Source of the DNA: Paramormyrops kingsleyae
Lineage: Eukaryota; Chordata; Actinopteri; Osteoglossiformes; Mormyridae
Length of the DNA stretch: 64,000 nucleotides
Reading direction: 5' to 3'
NCBI RefSeq assembly: GCF_048594095.1
Contig: NC_132820.1
Coordinates: 8,334,001 to 8,398,000, forward strand
Part shown: piece by piece, positions 41,101 through 53,100 of the stretch
Numbering within the stretch: the stretch's first letter is position 1
Layout: each line of letters starts with the position of its first letter
Translations under genes and position numbers: made by a program
Notes under the pieces: model-generated
Told to the model about the DNA's origin: nothing
Database searches by the model: none
The model's input: the letters and a program-made list of their open reading frames with translations, nothing else

Positions 41101-44100
41101 AGCATGGCCATACACCTGCACACTGCATTTCCCATAATGCTTAGCCAGGCCGGGGTCATGACGAGCATGGCCAAACACCTGCACACTTCACACCAGTCAA
41201 TAAAATGGGCAGCTTTAGACGCAGGGCACGGGCCGCCTTGTGCACGATGCCAGTCGCTAACGACGGGCAGTTTATCGTACGGCCTAAGGACCGAATCAGG
41301 GTACATTTCTCTACACATTGCACTTGTATAACTGTGTATATGACAAATCAAGAATCTTAAGTCTTTAGATAAATTCACATAAACTGCGGAAATCATGAGA
41401 TGAAAACTCTAAGAAAGACTGAGTGAGGGTAATTGGGACTCAAACTCATGACCTTGTGGGTCTGAGTCTACAGTGCAGCCTTGTTAGTCTTCTTTTTCCA
41501 TGTGTTTATGGGAGATCTCTGTAGTGACACGGCAGCCTCCCATCCAGACCCGTAGCGTGTGTCTGTGTGTGTGTGTTTCAGGCCCCAGTGAGCCTGTCCC
41601 ATTATAATTTTTTAATACACTGCTTAAAATTCAATCACGGAGCCAGGCTGTAAATCAGGGAAATTGTGAGACGTGTAACTGTGCCTGTCAAGCTAAGGAG
41701 AAAAAGGCGCCGAATGTTTTTACTTGTAGAAGTTTGATAATTATGTTAAATGATGTGTTAAATAAGACTGGTCTGCTTGCTTTTGATTCACATCTGCTAA
41801 TATTCACGTAGCTAAAAACGTCGCGTCATGCGATTTACCACCGGCGGTGTGAGGTTCGGGAGTGTGTGCCCGGCAGCGGTGGGGGGGTGGTGGAGGGGGG
41901 AACCCTAGGGGAATGATAATGAAGCAGTTGGGTGTCTGAAGATGAGACTGCACGTGTGTGTCTGTGAGCATGTGGCCCCCCGGCAGTGACACACGGATTC
42001 ACGTGTCCCTCCTGGGTGCTCTGTGGTCCCGCAGTGGACTACGTGGGGCACTTGCCTGCCTCTGCTTTCCCCTGAAGCACCCCCACCCACCAAGAAATGT
42101 GCCCCCCACCCCTCCCTAGCAGCAGATGTGGACTTTATCGGTGCCCCCACCCCCCCAGGTTGGGAAGTCGCGGATACTCTACCTCCGGCGTCAGGATCTT
42201 CGCATGGGCTGCGCGTATCGCCGGTTCCTCCTGAGTCGGGGAGCGCGGCACATCCCCTGGATGTGGAGGTGCTGCCGTCGCTTTAGGGAGTGGTCACATT
42301 CACCACGTTACGCCGGAGTGGAAAAAGATGAAAGAGAAAGGGAGGGGAAAAAAATCCCGTTTTCCGCAAGAGTGTCCGGATCCGATGCGGCCGGGACCCC
42401 GTTTTAATCCAGACGGAATCGAGAGTACGTTTTATTCTTTTTTTTTTTTTTTTTTTTACGGGAATCCTAAGTCCCACTCAGCTGAAGCTGTGTCAGGAGA
42501 AGCGTTAATCCCACAAGGAAACGGTCCCATGGTCGCCCCAAATAGGCTTATGGAGTCTCTCGGTCCCTGAGCGGCGCCGGTTGGTCACGGCGGGGGGGGG
42601 GGGGGGGGGGGGCAGCTTATTGTTCTGTCCCCTCCACTTTTCCTCGCCGCTGTCGTTTACTCATTCCCGCGCCGCCTCCTCTTCTTCTTGTCCTCCTGCC
42701 TGCGCAAGCCTCTCGCTCCGGTTCGTTATCATCGTTTGCTCAGGGATTTTCTTCTTCTTTTTTTCCTTTTTTCTTTTTTTGCTCTCTCTCACCTGCCTGC
42801 TCCTATTTGTTCCCTTCGTCGCTAGAAATCGTTTGCGGATGATTCCGGAGCCGAATGACAGGAAAGAGCAAGAGCTGACTTGTTATAATAGTCTGTTAGA
42901 CTTCTCTGACCATAAACAAACTGTGCAGGAATAAATCAGTCTTCCTCATCAGCCTCCGATCTACGGGTCACTCCTGTGCACCTTGACCCCCCTGGTATTT
43001 CGTCCCTCTCCACAAGGGCTATTAAGAATTGGAGAAAACGTAGCATTCGAACCCGGAGCTCCCCTGTTGCCCCATGGTGCCCCCCTTCCGAGCCCCAGCA
43101 TGTCGTAAAGCACACCGGTCCGACGTTTGCTTGTCTGGGGGGGGGGGGGGGGTGTTAGCCACCTGGGAGTGCTGAAACGTCTCTGTGGGAAGTTCTCTGA
43201 GCTCGGCGTCAGTTGGGCGTCGCTCGTCGGAGGCGCCGGATCAGTCAGTCTTCCCGGCAGAGCTGAGCTCCGAGCGCGGAGTTCCAGGTGCCGCTCCCGC
43301 TGCGCTCCGTGGCGGTTTTTATCCTCGTTAGGCAGGGGGCAGCGAGCATGTGCGTCTCTCACCGCCGCTGTCGAAGTCCCGCCTGCTGACAGCTGGGGGC
43401 GCTTTACCTGCCTCCGTCCAGCAGGGCGCAGCGCTGTCCCATCCAGTGGCCCCCCAGCTCCAGTCCCCGGCTCCTCCGGCACGTCCTGTCGGTCTCGGTC
43501 ATCTGAGGTGGGGAGGGGGGGAATACAAAGAATATCCGTGGATCCCCTCTCCTTAGAGAGCTGTGCCCCCACCCCCGAAAGCTGTTGCTCGCTGTATCTC
43601 TCTCACTCCCCCCCCCCCCATAACAAACCAACCGTCAGCGATGAGACATCCGATCTCGTCCGTCTTGGTCCGTGCCGATTCCCTCTCTCTCCATCCGAAC
43701 CTGGCCAGGGAGGGAGGGGGGAGGTTTGCACTAACAATGCAAGCTAGAAAAATAGCGATCCGTGCACACCGGTTTATTTTTATTTTTTTTCCAACCCCCA
43801 GCCCCCGTCGGGTTTTGTCGTGTCGGCTCGCTGTGCTTCCCCCCCCCCCCCTTTACGTCTTGCCTCCGCTGTGTGAGTCGAGCTTGTGATTTGTGGCTTT
43901 TGGTGCAGGGAGCGAGTGTGACTGCAATGTTGCTTAGAGAGAGAGGAGGAGAGCGAGCGAGCGAGAGAGCGAGAGAGACGGCGGAGGGTGGCCGAGGCAG
44001 TACTGGGTTAGGAGCGGAGGAAGGAGGAGGGAGGCGAGGGAGTGGTGGTGGGGGAGGGCAGAGAGGGGCAGAATTTTCGGAGGCTGTAATGTGCCCAGAT

Positions 44101-47100
44101 GACAAATAAGATGGAGGACTTGAGGCGTGGTCTCATCTGGACTCTGAAACATTTTTTTTTTAAATGCATTTCTGTGCCCCCCCCCCCCCCGCCCCACCCC
44201 CACAGAGTCTTGGTTCATTTCCTGCCGGTACCGGTCCCGAAACCTTTGGGAGCACAGAGACAGTCGACGGGGGTTAATGCAGATGGTCTGCGTGGCTCTC
44301 TGCCACAAACTCGTCCCCTTGATCTCGGATGAAAGAGGGACTGTTAGGGCAGTGAAGGGATACGGGGGGGAAGAGGGAGGATAGAGCCCCCCCCCCAGCC
44401 TCCCGTCTGCGGGGCGTGTGCTGTGCACCGCCGTGTCTCGAGTTAAACCAGCCCCCGTTTTCTTTTTTTTTTATCTGCATGGACTGGGCCGAACACACAT
44501 GCTTCGCCGTCTCGGACCCTAGGTGGGCCCCTGACTCGGGACCCGCACTGAGCCGGTTTTAAACGCAGTCCAACACCTGCTCTTTAGGTTTTTGATTTCC
44601 TTGGTGTTCTGCAACTACTCCTAACCACCGATTTGCGCCCTAATGCCATATAAGGAATGCTAACAGTGGGATCGTCAATACGCTAAGGGTCAGCGTTAAG
44701 CATTCTGGGAGAATAGCTCGTTTATTCAGGCGCCGTAATGGGGACGGTGCGGATGCTGGCTGCTCGTGGCTTAGCGTCTGTCTCCCTCGGGATTCCCGCA
44801 AAGCCGACCCGTTATTACTTTTCAAAGTTATTAATTCTGTTTTATCACCCTTTGGTGACGGAAATTCTGCTGGAGACTGACAAGTGGCCCGTATATATAT
44901 ATACACACACACACACACACGTGCACAGAAGGTTACGTGGCAGTTCACCAAAGCGTGTCTAAATCGATTATAAGGTAGCGGCGGGGGTGGGGGGACGGGG
45001 GCGGCGAATCTGTTTTGTCAGCCTTTTGAGTCGTTTAGTGGGCCGGCAGCTGGAAAGTGATGAGCGAGCCGTGATGTGTGCAGTCCTCTGGAACGAGGCC
45101 TCGCGGAACACTCTAGAAGGGCTCGCGTTTAAGCCCCCCGGACGCTGGGGGCCGGGAACTCGCCTTCACTTGCTGATTTACTGGAAACTCTTACCTGGAA
45201 AAAAATGTTCCAGAGTGTTCTAGAGCTGCCTGCCTGGCATTTCAGCTGCTGGGGGGGGTGTGGGGTGTCATTGCGCCCCCGTGTGTTGGCCGGGTCAGAG
45301 CCATGCACACACACTGATGCAGGCTGCCGATTAAACATTGACCGCTTCCTGTGGCGGCTGTTTTAACGCTGGTTAAATTAGCACCCCCCCCCCCACCTCA
45401 TCATTAGGTCATGGCGGGTCCTCCTGCCTGTGTGTCTCTGCCTCCCCTTTACTGGGGGGTCTGGGTGGCGTGTGGTAATTTTCCTGCCCCACCCCAGGTT
45501 AGGTAAGTCAGCTTTTTACTGGTTCCTCTGAACTGTGATTGTACCCAACCCCATTTCCCAGGGGTGCGGGACTTTGTTTCGCTGATCTAATTTTTTTTTT
45601 TGACACGCCACCTACTCTTTCCCCCCCATCCCCCAGACGAACATCCCCTTCCTGCAGAATGTCCTGAGCAACGACCAGTTCCTCTACAACACCGTGGACA
45701 CACAGTTCATCGACGAGAACCAGGAGCTGTTCAACCTGCGGCCCGTGCAGAACCGGGCCCAGAAGCTGCTGCACTACCTGGGTTCGTGACCCGCCTCGCT
45801 CTGTTACCAGCACCCACCCCCCCATCCACGCATGAGATGGCCTGCCTGTAGGGATCACTGTGCTCAAGTTGGGGTGCATAAGAGGGCCATAATGATGCAC
45901 GCAGGACCCACTCATATTAGCCAGTGAGGTGCTTTGAATCATTGAGTGACAGGGGAGGGTGCGCTTCAGGGGCCAATCAGCCTTCAGCTGGGGCTGCTGT
46001 CCCTCTGGCCCCGCCCCTGCATATGTCACTGATCATTGGCCTCATTACTCAGACCCATAACCTTGGGGGTCACGATTTAATGAATCCCCACTCCGCGAGT
46101 TCTGTTTGAGAGTTTAGTGTCCCCCTAACCCCCCCCCACTCGCCTGAATCGGGATGTCCCCAGGGAGTATCGACACCGCCTTCCTCTAAGGGATGTTCTC
46201 GTTCCGATTCGATACGTTAAGTGGCGACGTATCGACCAGCTGCCGCCAAAGCGAGGTTCCCTTTGGTGACGCATTGCCGGTGCCGTTACCGCAAGCTCAC
46301 CCGAGTGTCTTACGGCGAGGATGGCGGCCGCGTTTGCCAAGAAGGGGGGGTGTGTCTAAAATGGCTGCTCTCCCTCTCTTTCCCTCCATCTCCTCCTCAG
46401 GTCACGTGATGGTGAACGGCCCGACCACGCCCATACCTGTCAAGGCCAAGCCATCACCCATTGACCCCGTCGTGCCCATGGTGCCCCTCGGTGAGTAGGC
46501 CCTCCTCTCCCCTCCCCGTCGCCCCTCTTTGGCACATGGCGCGCGACGCACGATGCGCAACTACTCATAACCCACCCACGGACCAGTCGTGTGCTCACCC
46601 GTCACTGGCCCCGCCCCCTGTTGCTCACATTCACCCATGAATGTTTCATGTCTCCCACATGGGCCAGGATTCTTGCAGGGGGGGGGCCATCTATGGCTAC
46701 TCCTGCTCCCCCTGGTGGCTCCGAGAGGAAAATCTAGCTTGTTTCTAGACTTTACTCAGCTTGAACCATCATCCGTGGCGTTACAGGTTCATGATTCAGG
46801 TTCATGGAGGTTGTAGGGTCAAGTCCATCAAATCCTTGTTCCCTACCTGATGTTTGTGCCCTAGTTGCAGATACAAGGAGGGATCAGTCTGACTCATCTT
46901 GCACGTTTTGCATTAAAAAAAAATTCAGCACCTTCACAGACCCAGTTGCAACACTCCGTATGTCACTGTTCAATTTTAATCCCTTTTGTTGACGCCCCAC
47001 ATTTGAGACGTTCATGGCCGCTCGGATAAAAAGCCAATTACTTGCTGGCATGGACGAGACGGAGCGGAGTCAGCGGACGGATGCCCGCGCACCGTCACTC

Positions 47101-50100
47101 GCGCGTCTAAGCGGATTAAGAGCTGCGTTTAATGACAGTAATGCAGCTGTAACAGGCTGTCCATGTTGCCCTGGTGCCTTTGGCAAGTGTATCGAGCCTT
47201 TCTGCTTGGCGGATAAGAGGCAGAGGACGCGCAAGTTGCCGCTAATTGATTTCGCTCTAGGATAACGTCGCCCCGTCTCCCTGCGGCACGTTCATATTTT
47301 TAGAGGTAGCTTTTTATCGCCGCCCCCCAGTGGTGGGTTTCGGTAATGACCGGCTGCTGTGGTTCGCAGGCGAGCCGCCGGGCGGCTTCCGGGACGTGCT
47401 GCTGCGGGAGGGCCCCGAGGGTTTCGCGCGGGCAGTTCGCTCCCACCGCGGCCTCCTCCTCATGGACACCACGTTCCGCGACGCGCACCAGTCGCTGCTG
47501 GCCACGCGCGTGCGCACGCACGACCTCAAGAAAATCGCCCCCTTCGTCGGGCACAACTTCAGCAACCTGTTCAGCGTGGAGAACTGGGGTGGTGAGTATG
47601 GGGGGGGCGTGGGCAGACGGTCGCTTAGGATCTTACTTGGAGTTCCAGAGTCGTGAGCACAGATTGTGCAACGTTATACCCCGACAACCAGCACAACTGA
47701 CCCCCCCCCCGCAGGTGCCACCTTCGACGTGGCCATGCGCTTCCTGTACGAGTGTCCCTGGCGACGATTACAAGAGCTCCGGGCCCTCCTCCCCAACGTG
47801 CCCTTCCAGATGCTTCTGCGGGGTGCCAACGCCGTGGGATACACCAATTACCCCGACAACGCCGTCTACAAGTCAGTGAACGTGTAACCTCACCCCTAAC
47901 CGCCTTCCCATGATTCTCTGCTCTGATGTCGCAGCATTTTTGCCAATCAACACCTTACCTTGTCAGCTGTGTCTCACACAACCCAAATATTGTCGGTTTT
48001 GAGGACTTTCTGTATCAATTTTGACACCAGTTGCCCCCCCCCCTCTGAACTCAGGGGGTGGCCCACTGTTCGTGGCAAACGCCCCTGGAGGGATCTCCGA
48101 ACACACGAAGCCGGATGAGGGTCTGGGACTGGCTATAGATGTTTCGGCAGCCGCAAGGGATTGTTGGGGGGTCGGGGGGAGGTGTTTCTGTAAGTGTCCG
48201 GAAGCTGCGTGGCGAAGACATTTGGACCCCACTCCTGATTTTTCGGAGTGTGTGGTCCCAGACGGGTCTGGAGAAAAGCAGAAGCGGTACTGCCATAGCG
48301 CAGACAGTGCAAGGTGACCGTGCTCTGATCACGGAAGGTCATGTACCTCATCTGGGACGGTCCGGGATGCCCTTGCATTAACGAGGTGGCTCAGTGAGTA
48401 AACCGCACGTTGGTGACGTCCGCGGCCTGTCCGCCCTGCACGTTTTTCCGCACGCGTGTGATTTACTGCGCTTTTACTGCGCCGCATGTTTGACATGTGG
48501 TCTGTGAAACCGGAGGTAAGTTACAGGCAGCAGCTGGCAAAGGGGGCACTGGGGTCTGGTGTGCATAAGGGGGGGGGCTCAGCTGGCCGGGGGGGTGTGA
48601 GGCGGGTACGTGAAAAGGGGCACGTGAGACTCGACACACCTGCTCCTTCACCTCGGCCGTCGTCAAGGCGATGGCATATTTCTGGCGCTCTCTCCCATTT
48701 GCTATTTTTGTTTTCTTCTCCCCCATCCCCCTTTTTTTTTTTTTAATCTCACCCCGCCCCCAAAAAAACAAACCAAATCCAGGTTCTGCGAGGTGGCCAA
48801 GGAGAACGGCATGGATATCTTCCGCGTTTTCGACTCTCTCAACTACCTTCCCAACATGATCCTGGGCATGGAGGCGGCGGGGGCAGCGGGGGGGGTGGTG
48901 GAGGCTGCGATCTCCTACACGGGCGACGTCGCCGACCCCATGCGGCAGAAGTACTCGCTGGAATACTACCTGGACCTGGCTGCGGAGCTGGTTCGGGCCG
49001 GGACACACATTCTAGCCATTAAGGTGAGGGTGTGGCCAAGGAATCTGCCGTAGCCGGCCGCGACCCCTCCCCCTGCCGTAGCGGGCCGCGACCCCTCCCT
49101 CTGCCGTTCTCATGGTGCTCTGTCAGTCAGTCAGATGATTATGTATTAATCATGGCATTAATAACTGACCCCCCCCCCCCCCCACCAGGACATGGCCGGC
49201 CTGCTGAAGCCCACGTCGAGCCGCCTGCTTGTCGGTGCCCTCCGCGACCGCTTCCCGGAGGTGCCCATCCACGTGCACACGCACGATACGGCGGGAGCGG
49301 GCGTGGCGGCGATGCTGGCGTGCGCCGAGGCGGGGGCGGACGTGGTGGACGTGGCAGTGGACTCCATGGCGGGCATGACGTCGCAGCCCAGCATGGGGGC
49401 AGTGGTGGCCTGCACCCGTGGCACAGAGCTAGAGACTGGTGAGTCTGCCCCCCCCCCCCCGAGATTGCAATGGTGTGTCTTCCCTGTAGATTATCTCGGT
49501 CACTCAGAAGTTTAATCGCTCCCTCTGGCTAATTTGCTAAACGATTCGCATCCCAGGAGAGTCCAGGTCTCCGGGCTGATTAGCAAACCGAGTCGCGTCC
49601 TGCTAATCGCTCTCTGCCCATCGATCGCGGCGACGCGGGATGCTATCGGTACGGCCGCTGCCAACTTCTCCGGAAAGATCCGCCCGGCTATCGCTGGGGC
49701 TTCCCGACTCTGCCCGCTCCCTCCAGCTCGGTGGTCACCGAAACGCACCAGCAGCTTCCGGAACACTCCGTCCGCTGGGTTTTCTCTGCACGGTTCTTAC
49801 CGTGGCCCCCGAAGAAGCTTCGAGGTCCGTTCTCGGGATCGGAGGCGGCGACCTTCCCGTCACGGGTCCGGCTCGCTAATCACCAGGCCAGGTGCTGGTG
49901 CCGCTCTCGTGACCCGGAGCTCCGTAAGCTCCGGCCCCCCGGCGCCCCGGCTCATTGGCCGATGACACGTTGCTATGGTTACGCCAGGCCCCTGCCTCAT
50001 CCTGTTCGTCTTTAACCACATAGAAAACGTGCCGGAGGCTCACAGTCAACCGAATGTAAATGGTAACCGGACGTGGCTCGTGCGGGCGGAGGGTGTGGCG

Positions 50101-53100
50101 GGCGGGGAGGTGCCCGTGGGGGGGGGATTCAGCAATGTGTGGAGCAGGCAAGCAGGCAGCCGGGCCCGGGGGGGGTGTCCCGGCTGGTGAGTTTGCCTTG
50201 CTACTTACATGTGACCTGCTGACACAGCCTGCCCCCCCCCAACGGTACCAAGGGGATGGAGGTACAGAACTGGCACGTGACCCATAACTGCAGGAAGGGG
50301 GGGCCTTATTAATGCCGGGAGTGAGTGTGTGTGTGGGGTGGGCAGGGGGGGTTCATGTGTCTATTATATTCTGGGTACCAAATGTGATAACCTGTAATTT
50401 TGACCTTATTTTTTGGAAACTCACTTATTTTTATAAAATTGACTGCAGTCAAAAAACTGAAAATGTCAAGTTTCCGTCTGCCTGTATGTCTGTGTGTTTC
50501 CGTGTGTGTGTGTGTGTGTGTGTGTTTGCATCTGTCTGCCCCCCTCCCCGCTCGCACTCTGCCTCAGCCCCCCACCCCCTCCTCGCACCTCCACACCCCC
50601 AGGTGGCGCCGTGCCCCCGTGTGAGCCCACGCTGTTAATTGAATTGTCTGCGAGCTGTCAGTGTATCCTGCCTGGCAGATGCGCCGTCTGCTTCCTCGCT
50701 CTCCCCCGACAGCTTCCCCTCTCGTTAAACGCTCTCCTCTATATTTATCCGTTTTGCCCATTTGAGCCGCTATTTCTCTGTTTGTCTCTTTACCAATGAA
50801 ATACGGCTCATTCTCACTCATCTTATTCTCCACAAGCTCTTTTCCCTAAACCACACCCTGCTCCAGCTCTTCTCAAAGGCACAGAAGGTATTTCCCCTTC
50901 CAGGACCAGAAGCCGAATCCCTTTTTTTTGTTTTGGAGAATCCATCATTCATATTAACCACACACACCGGTGCTGGGGGTCACATGGTCTGCTGCCATGA
51001 CGACTCCACAGCAACCCGGGCAGCGGATCTGTCACATGACATCATACTTACTGTTGTACCTTTGTACCCAGAAGGCAGTTAGTCGGCTTTGCACAACCCC
51101 ACCCGCAAATGGCAGAAGATTCCGCTGACCTAAAAGTGCATCCAATAGCCAAACGCGTTCATGCTGCAGCTTCTGACTGATGAATCCCGGGTGGGGGCGG
51201 GGGGGGGTCACCCGTGGGCTGTGACAGCAGTGGAACACATCTGTGAACGTATGACATGTGGATGACAGGACTGTCTGGCAGCTTAATGGCTTGGACCTGT
51301 CTAGAGGGCCTTGGAGGTGTGTGTGTGTGACAGAGGTGTAACCAATCAGCTGTGGACTTGGTCATAAACTGCAGGGTTGGGTCCTGGGTTTAAAAAATGC
51401 TTCTAATACAGCTTTTCCTCTCAGAATTTATTTCCTGTAAGTAAACTGGGCTGAATAAGCGGCCTGTCATCGGTAATCGCTACATAACGACGCGGCACAT
51501 TGGTAATCACCGTGGTGATACGCAGCCCCCACCCCCTCTCCGGAACCCCGCCGAACGCCCGTAAAATATTAACGTTTTAAACCTTCGAGGAGTCCGTGAG
51601 GCGGGCCTGCGGCATTCTGGCCTTCCTTACGAGCTGCTCTCGTTTGCATGCCGTAAACTTAATGTCCCCTGTCACTGCTCTGCCTGTCCCAGAGACGCTG
51701 CTTAACGGTCCAACAGAATGTCTCTCGATGGAGCGTCCCACAAACCTGCAAGGAGCACAGGGAATGGACAGGGGGGGGGGGGGTCCTGGTATTCCCAGGG
51801 AGCATCTGTGTGGCCGCTTCTCTCGAAGAATCCTTAAGCTTTTGCGGAATCTGAGTGAGACTGAATTCAAACACTCAAGGCAGGAGGATCCCGTTAATTC
51901 GTTAAGCCGTTAAACCCTAATTAGTTTTGTGTGTGTCCCTGCGCACCTGGGCGTTCCTGTCTGGTGGCGTGAGCACTAATCGTGCAGCAGGTGATCAACG
52001 GGTGGCATTTTGTTTTTTGGGGGGGCACTAATTAGCCGACACTATTAGTCAGAGTGACGTCGCTGGCAGCCAGCAGACGGTTCCATACACTGGGCCGTCC
52101 ATCTTATCCATTCCCCATTAACACCCTCCCCCCCCCCCCTCCTCCCCAGGCGTGAGCCTGGAGAAGGTCTTCGACTACAGCGAGTACTGGGAGGCTGCGC
52201 GGGGCCTCTACGCCGCCTTCGACTGCACAGCCACCATGAAGTCGGGCAACGCCGACGTCTACGAGAACGAGATCCCCGGCGGTCAGTACACCAACCTGCA
52301 CTTCCAGGCCCACAGCATGGGGCTGGGCCACAAGTTCAAGGAGGTGAAGAAGGCGTACGTGGGGGCCAACAAGCTGCTGGGCGACCTCATCAAGGTGGGG
52401 GCGGCCGGGCAGGCTGCTACGTTGATATGTCAGGCTTCACGAACCCCCCCCCCCCCCCCCCCCCCTTCCACTTTTTAATGGTGTGTCTCTCCCTCAGGTG
52501 ACCCCCTCGTCTAAGATCGTGGGCGACCTGGCGCAGTTCATGGTGCAGAACTCGCTGACGCGCGCCGAGGTGGAGGAGCGGGCCGACGAGCTCTCCTTCC
52601 CGCTCTCTGTGGTGGAATTCCTGCAGGGGTACGTCGGGATCCCCCACGGGGGCTTCCCCGAGCCCTTCCGGTCTAAGGTGAGGCGTCCGGCGTCCTCGTC
52701 CCGCTCCCCTGAGCCCCTGTGATCCGGGGTAGGGCCACCCAGTTGGGTTCCGGTGATCAGCGTGATCAGGGAACATGCGTGGAGAAGAGATTCTCTTCTT
52801 TTCTTTTTTTTTTTCGCCCCCCCCCGCTGTCGTGCTCTGGTTCCAGCGAGCGCCGGCGGGAATGTTAACGCCGTCCCATTAGCAAACAGGTGAAGAGGCG
52901 TGTGAACAAGCCGTCCAGCCGGCCAGTGCCGCAGTTGGCCAGTGCCCTCTTTTAGCCTCATTAATAGCAGTAGCCGGAATTAAACTGACGGACGGCACTG
53001 CAGCGTCGGCTAATCGCTCTTTGATGCTGCCAGAGGCGTTTCCAGATGTTTACAGTGGGAATTTCGCATCTTGGGAAAGATGGGGGGGGGATTTGGATCG

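Larger units (their letters stand above)
29406..45636 (+). other. pcx: pcx intron 9, host of lrfn4
   Basis: 16.2 kb, GT/AG, the longest intron. It contains lrfn4 on the minus strand (36570-40236), the CpG-rich block at 43180-44060, a 63-bp tandem duplication and several homopolymer runs. No + strand gene recognised. Confidence 0.9.

Noticed and set aside
42961..43747. Overlapping open frames of about 200 codons on both strands
   Set aside because: They come from CpG-rich DNA with few stops and run through poly(G)/poly(C) runs; the proteins are Arg/Pro/Ser-rich without family resemblance.
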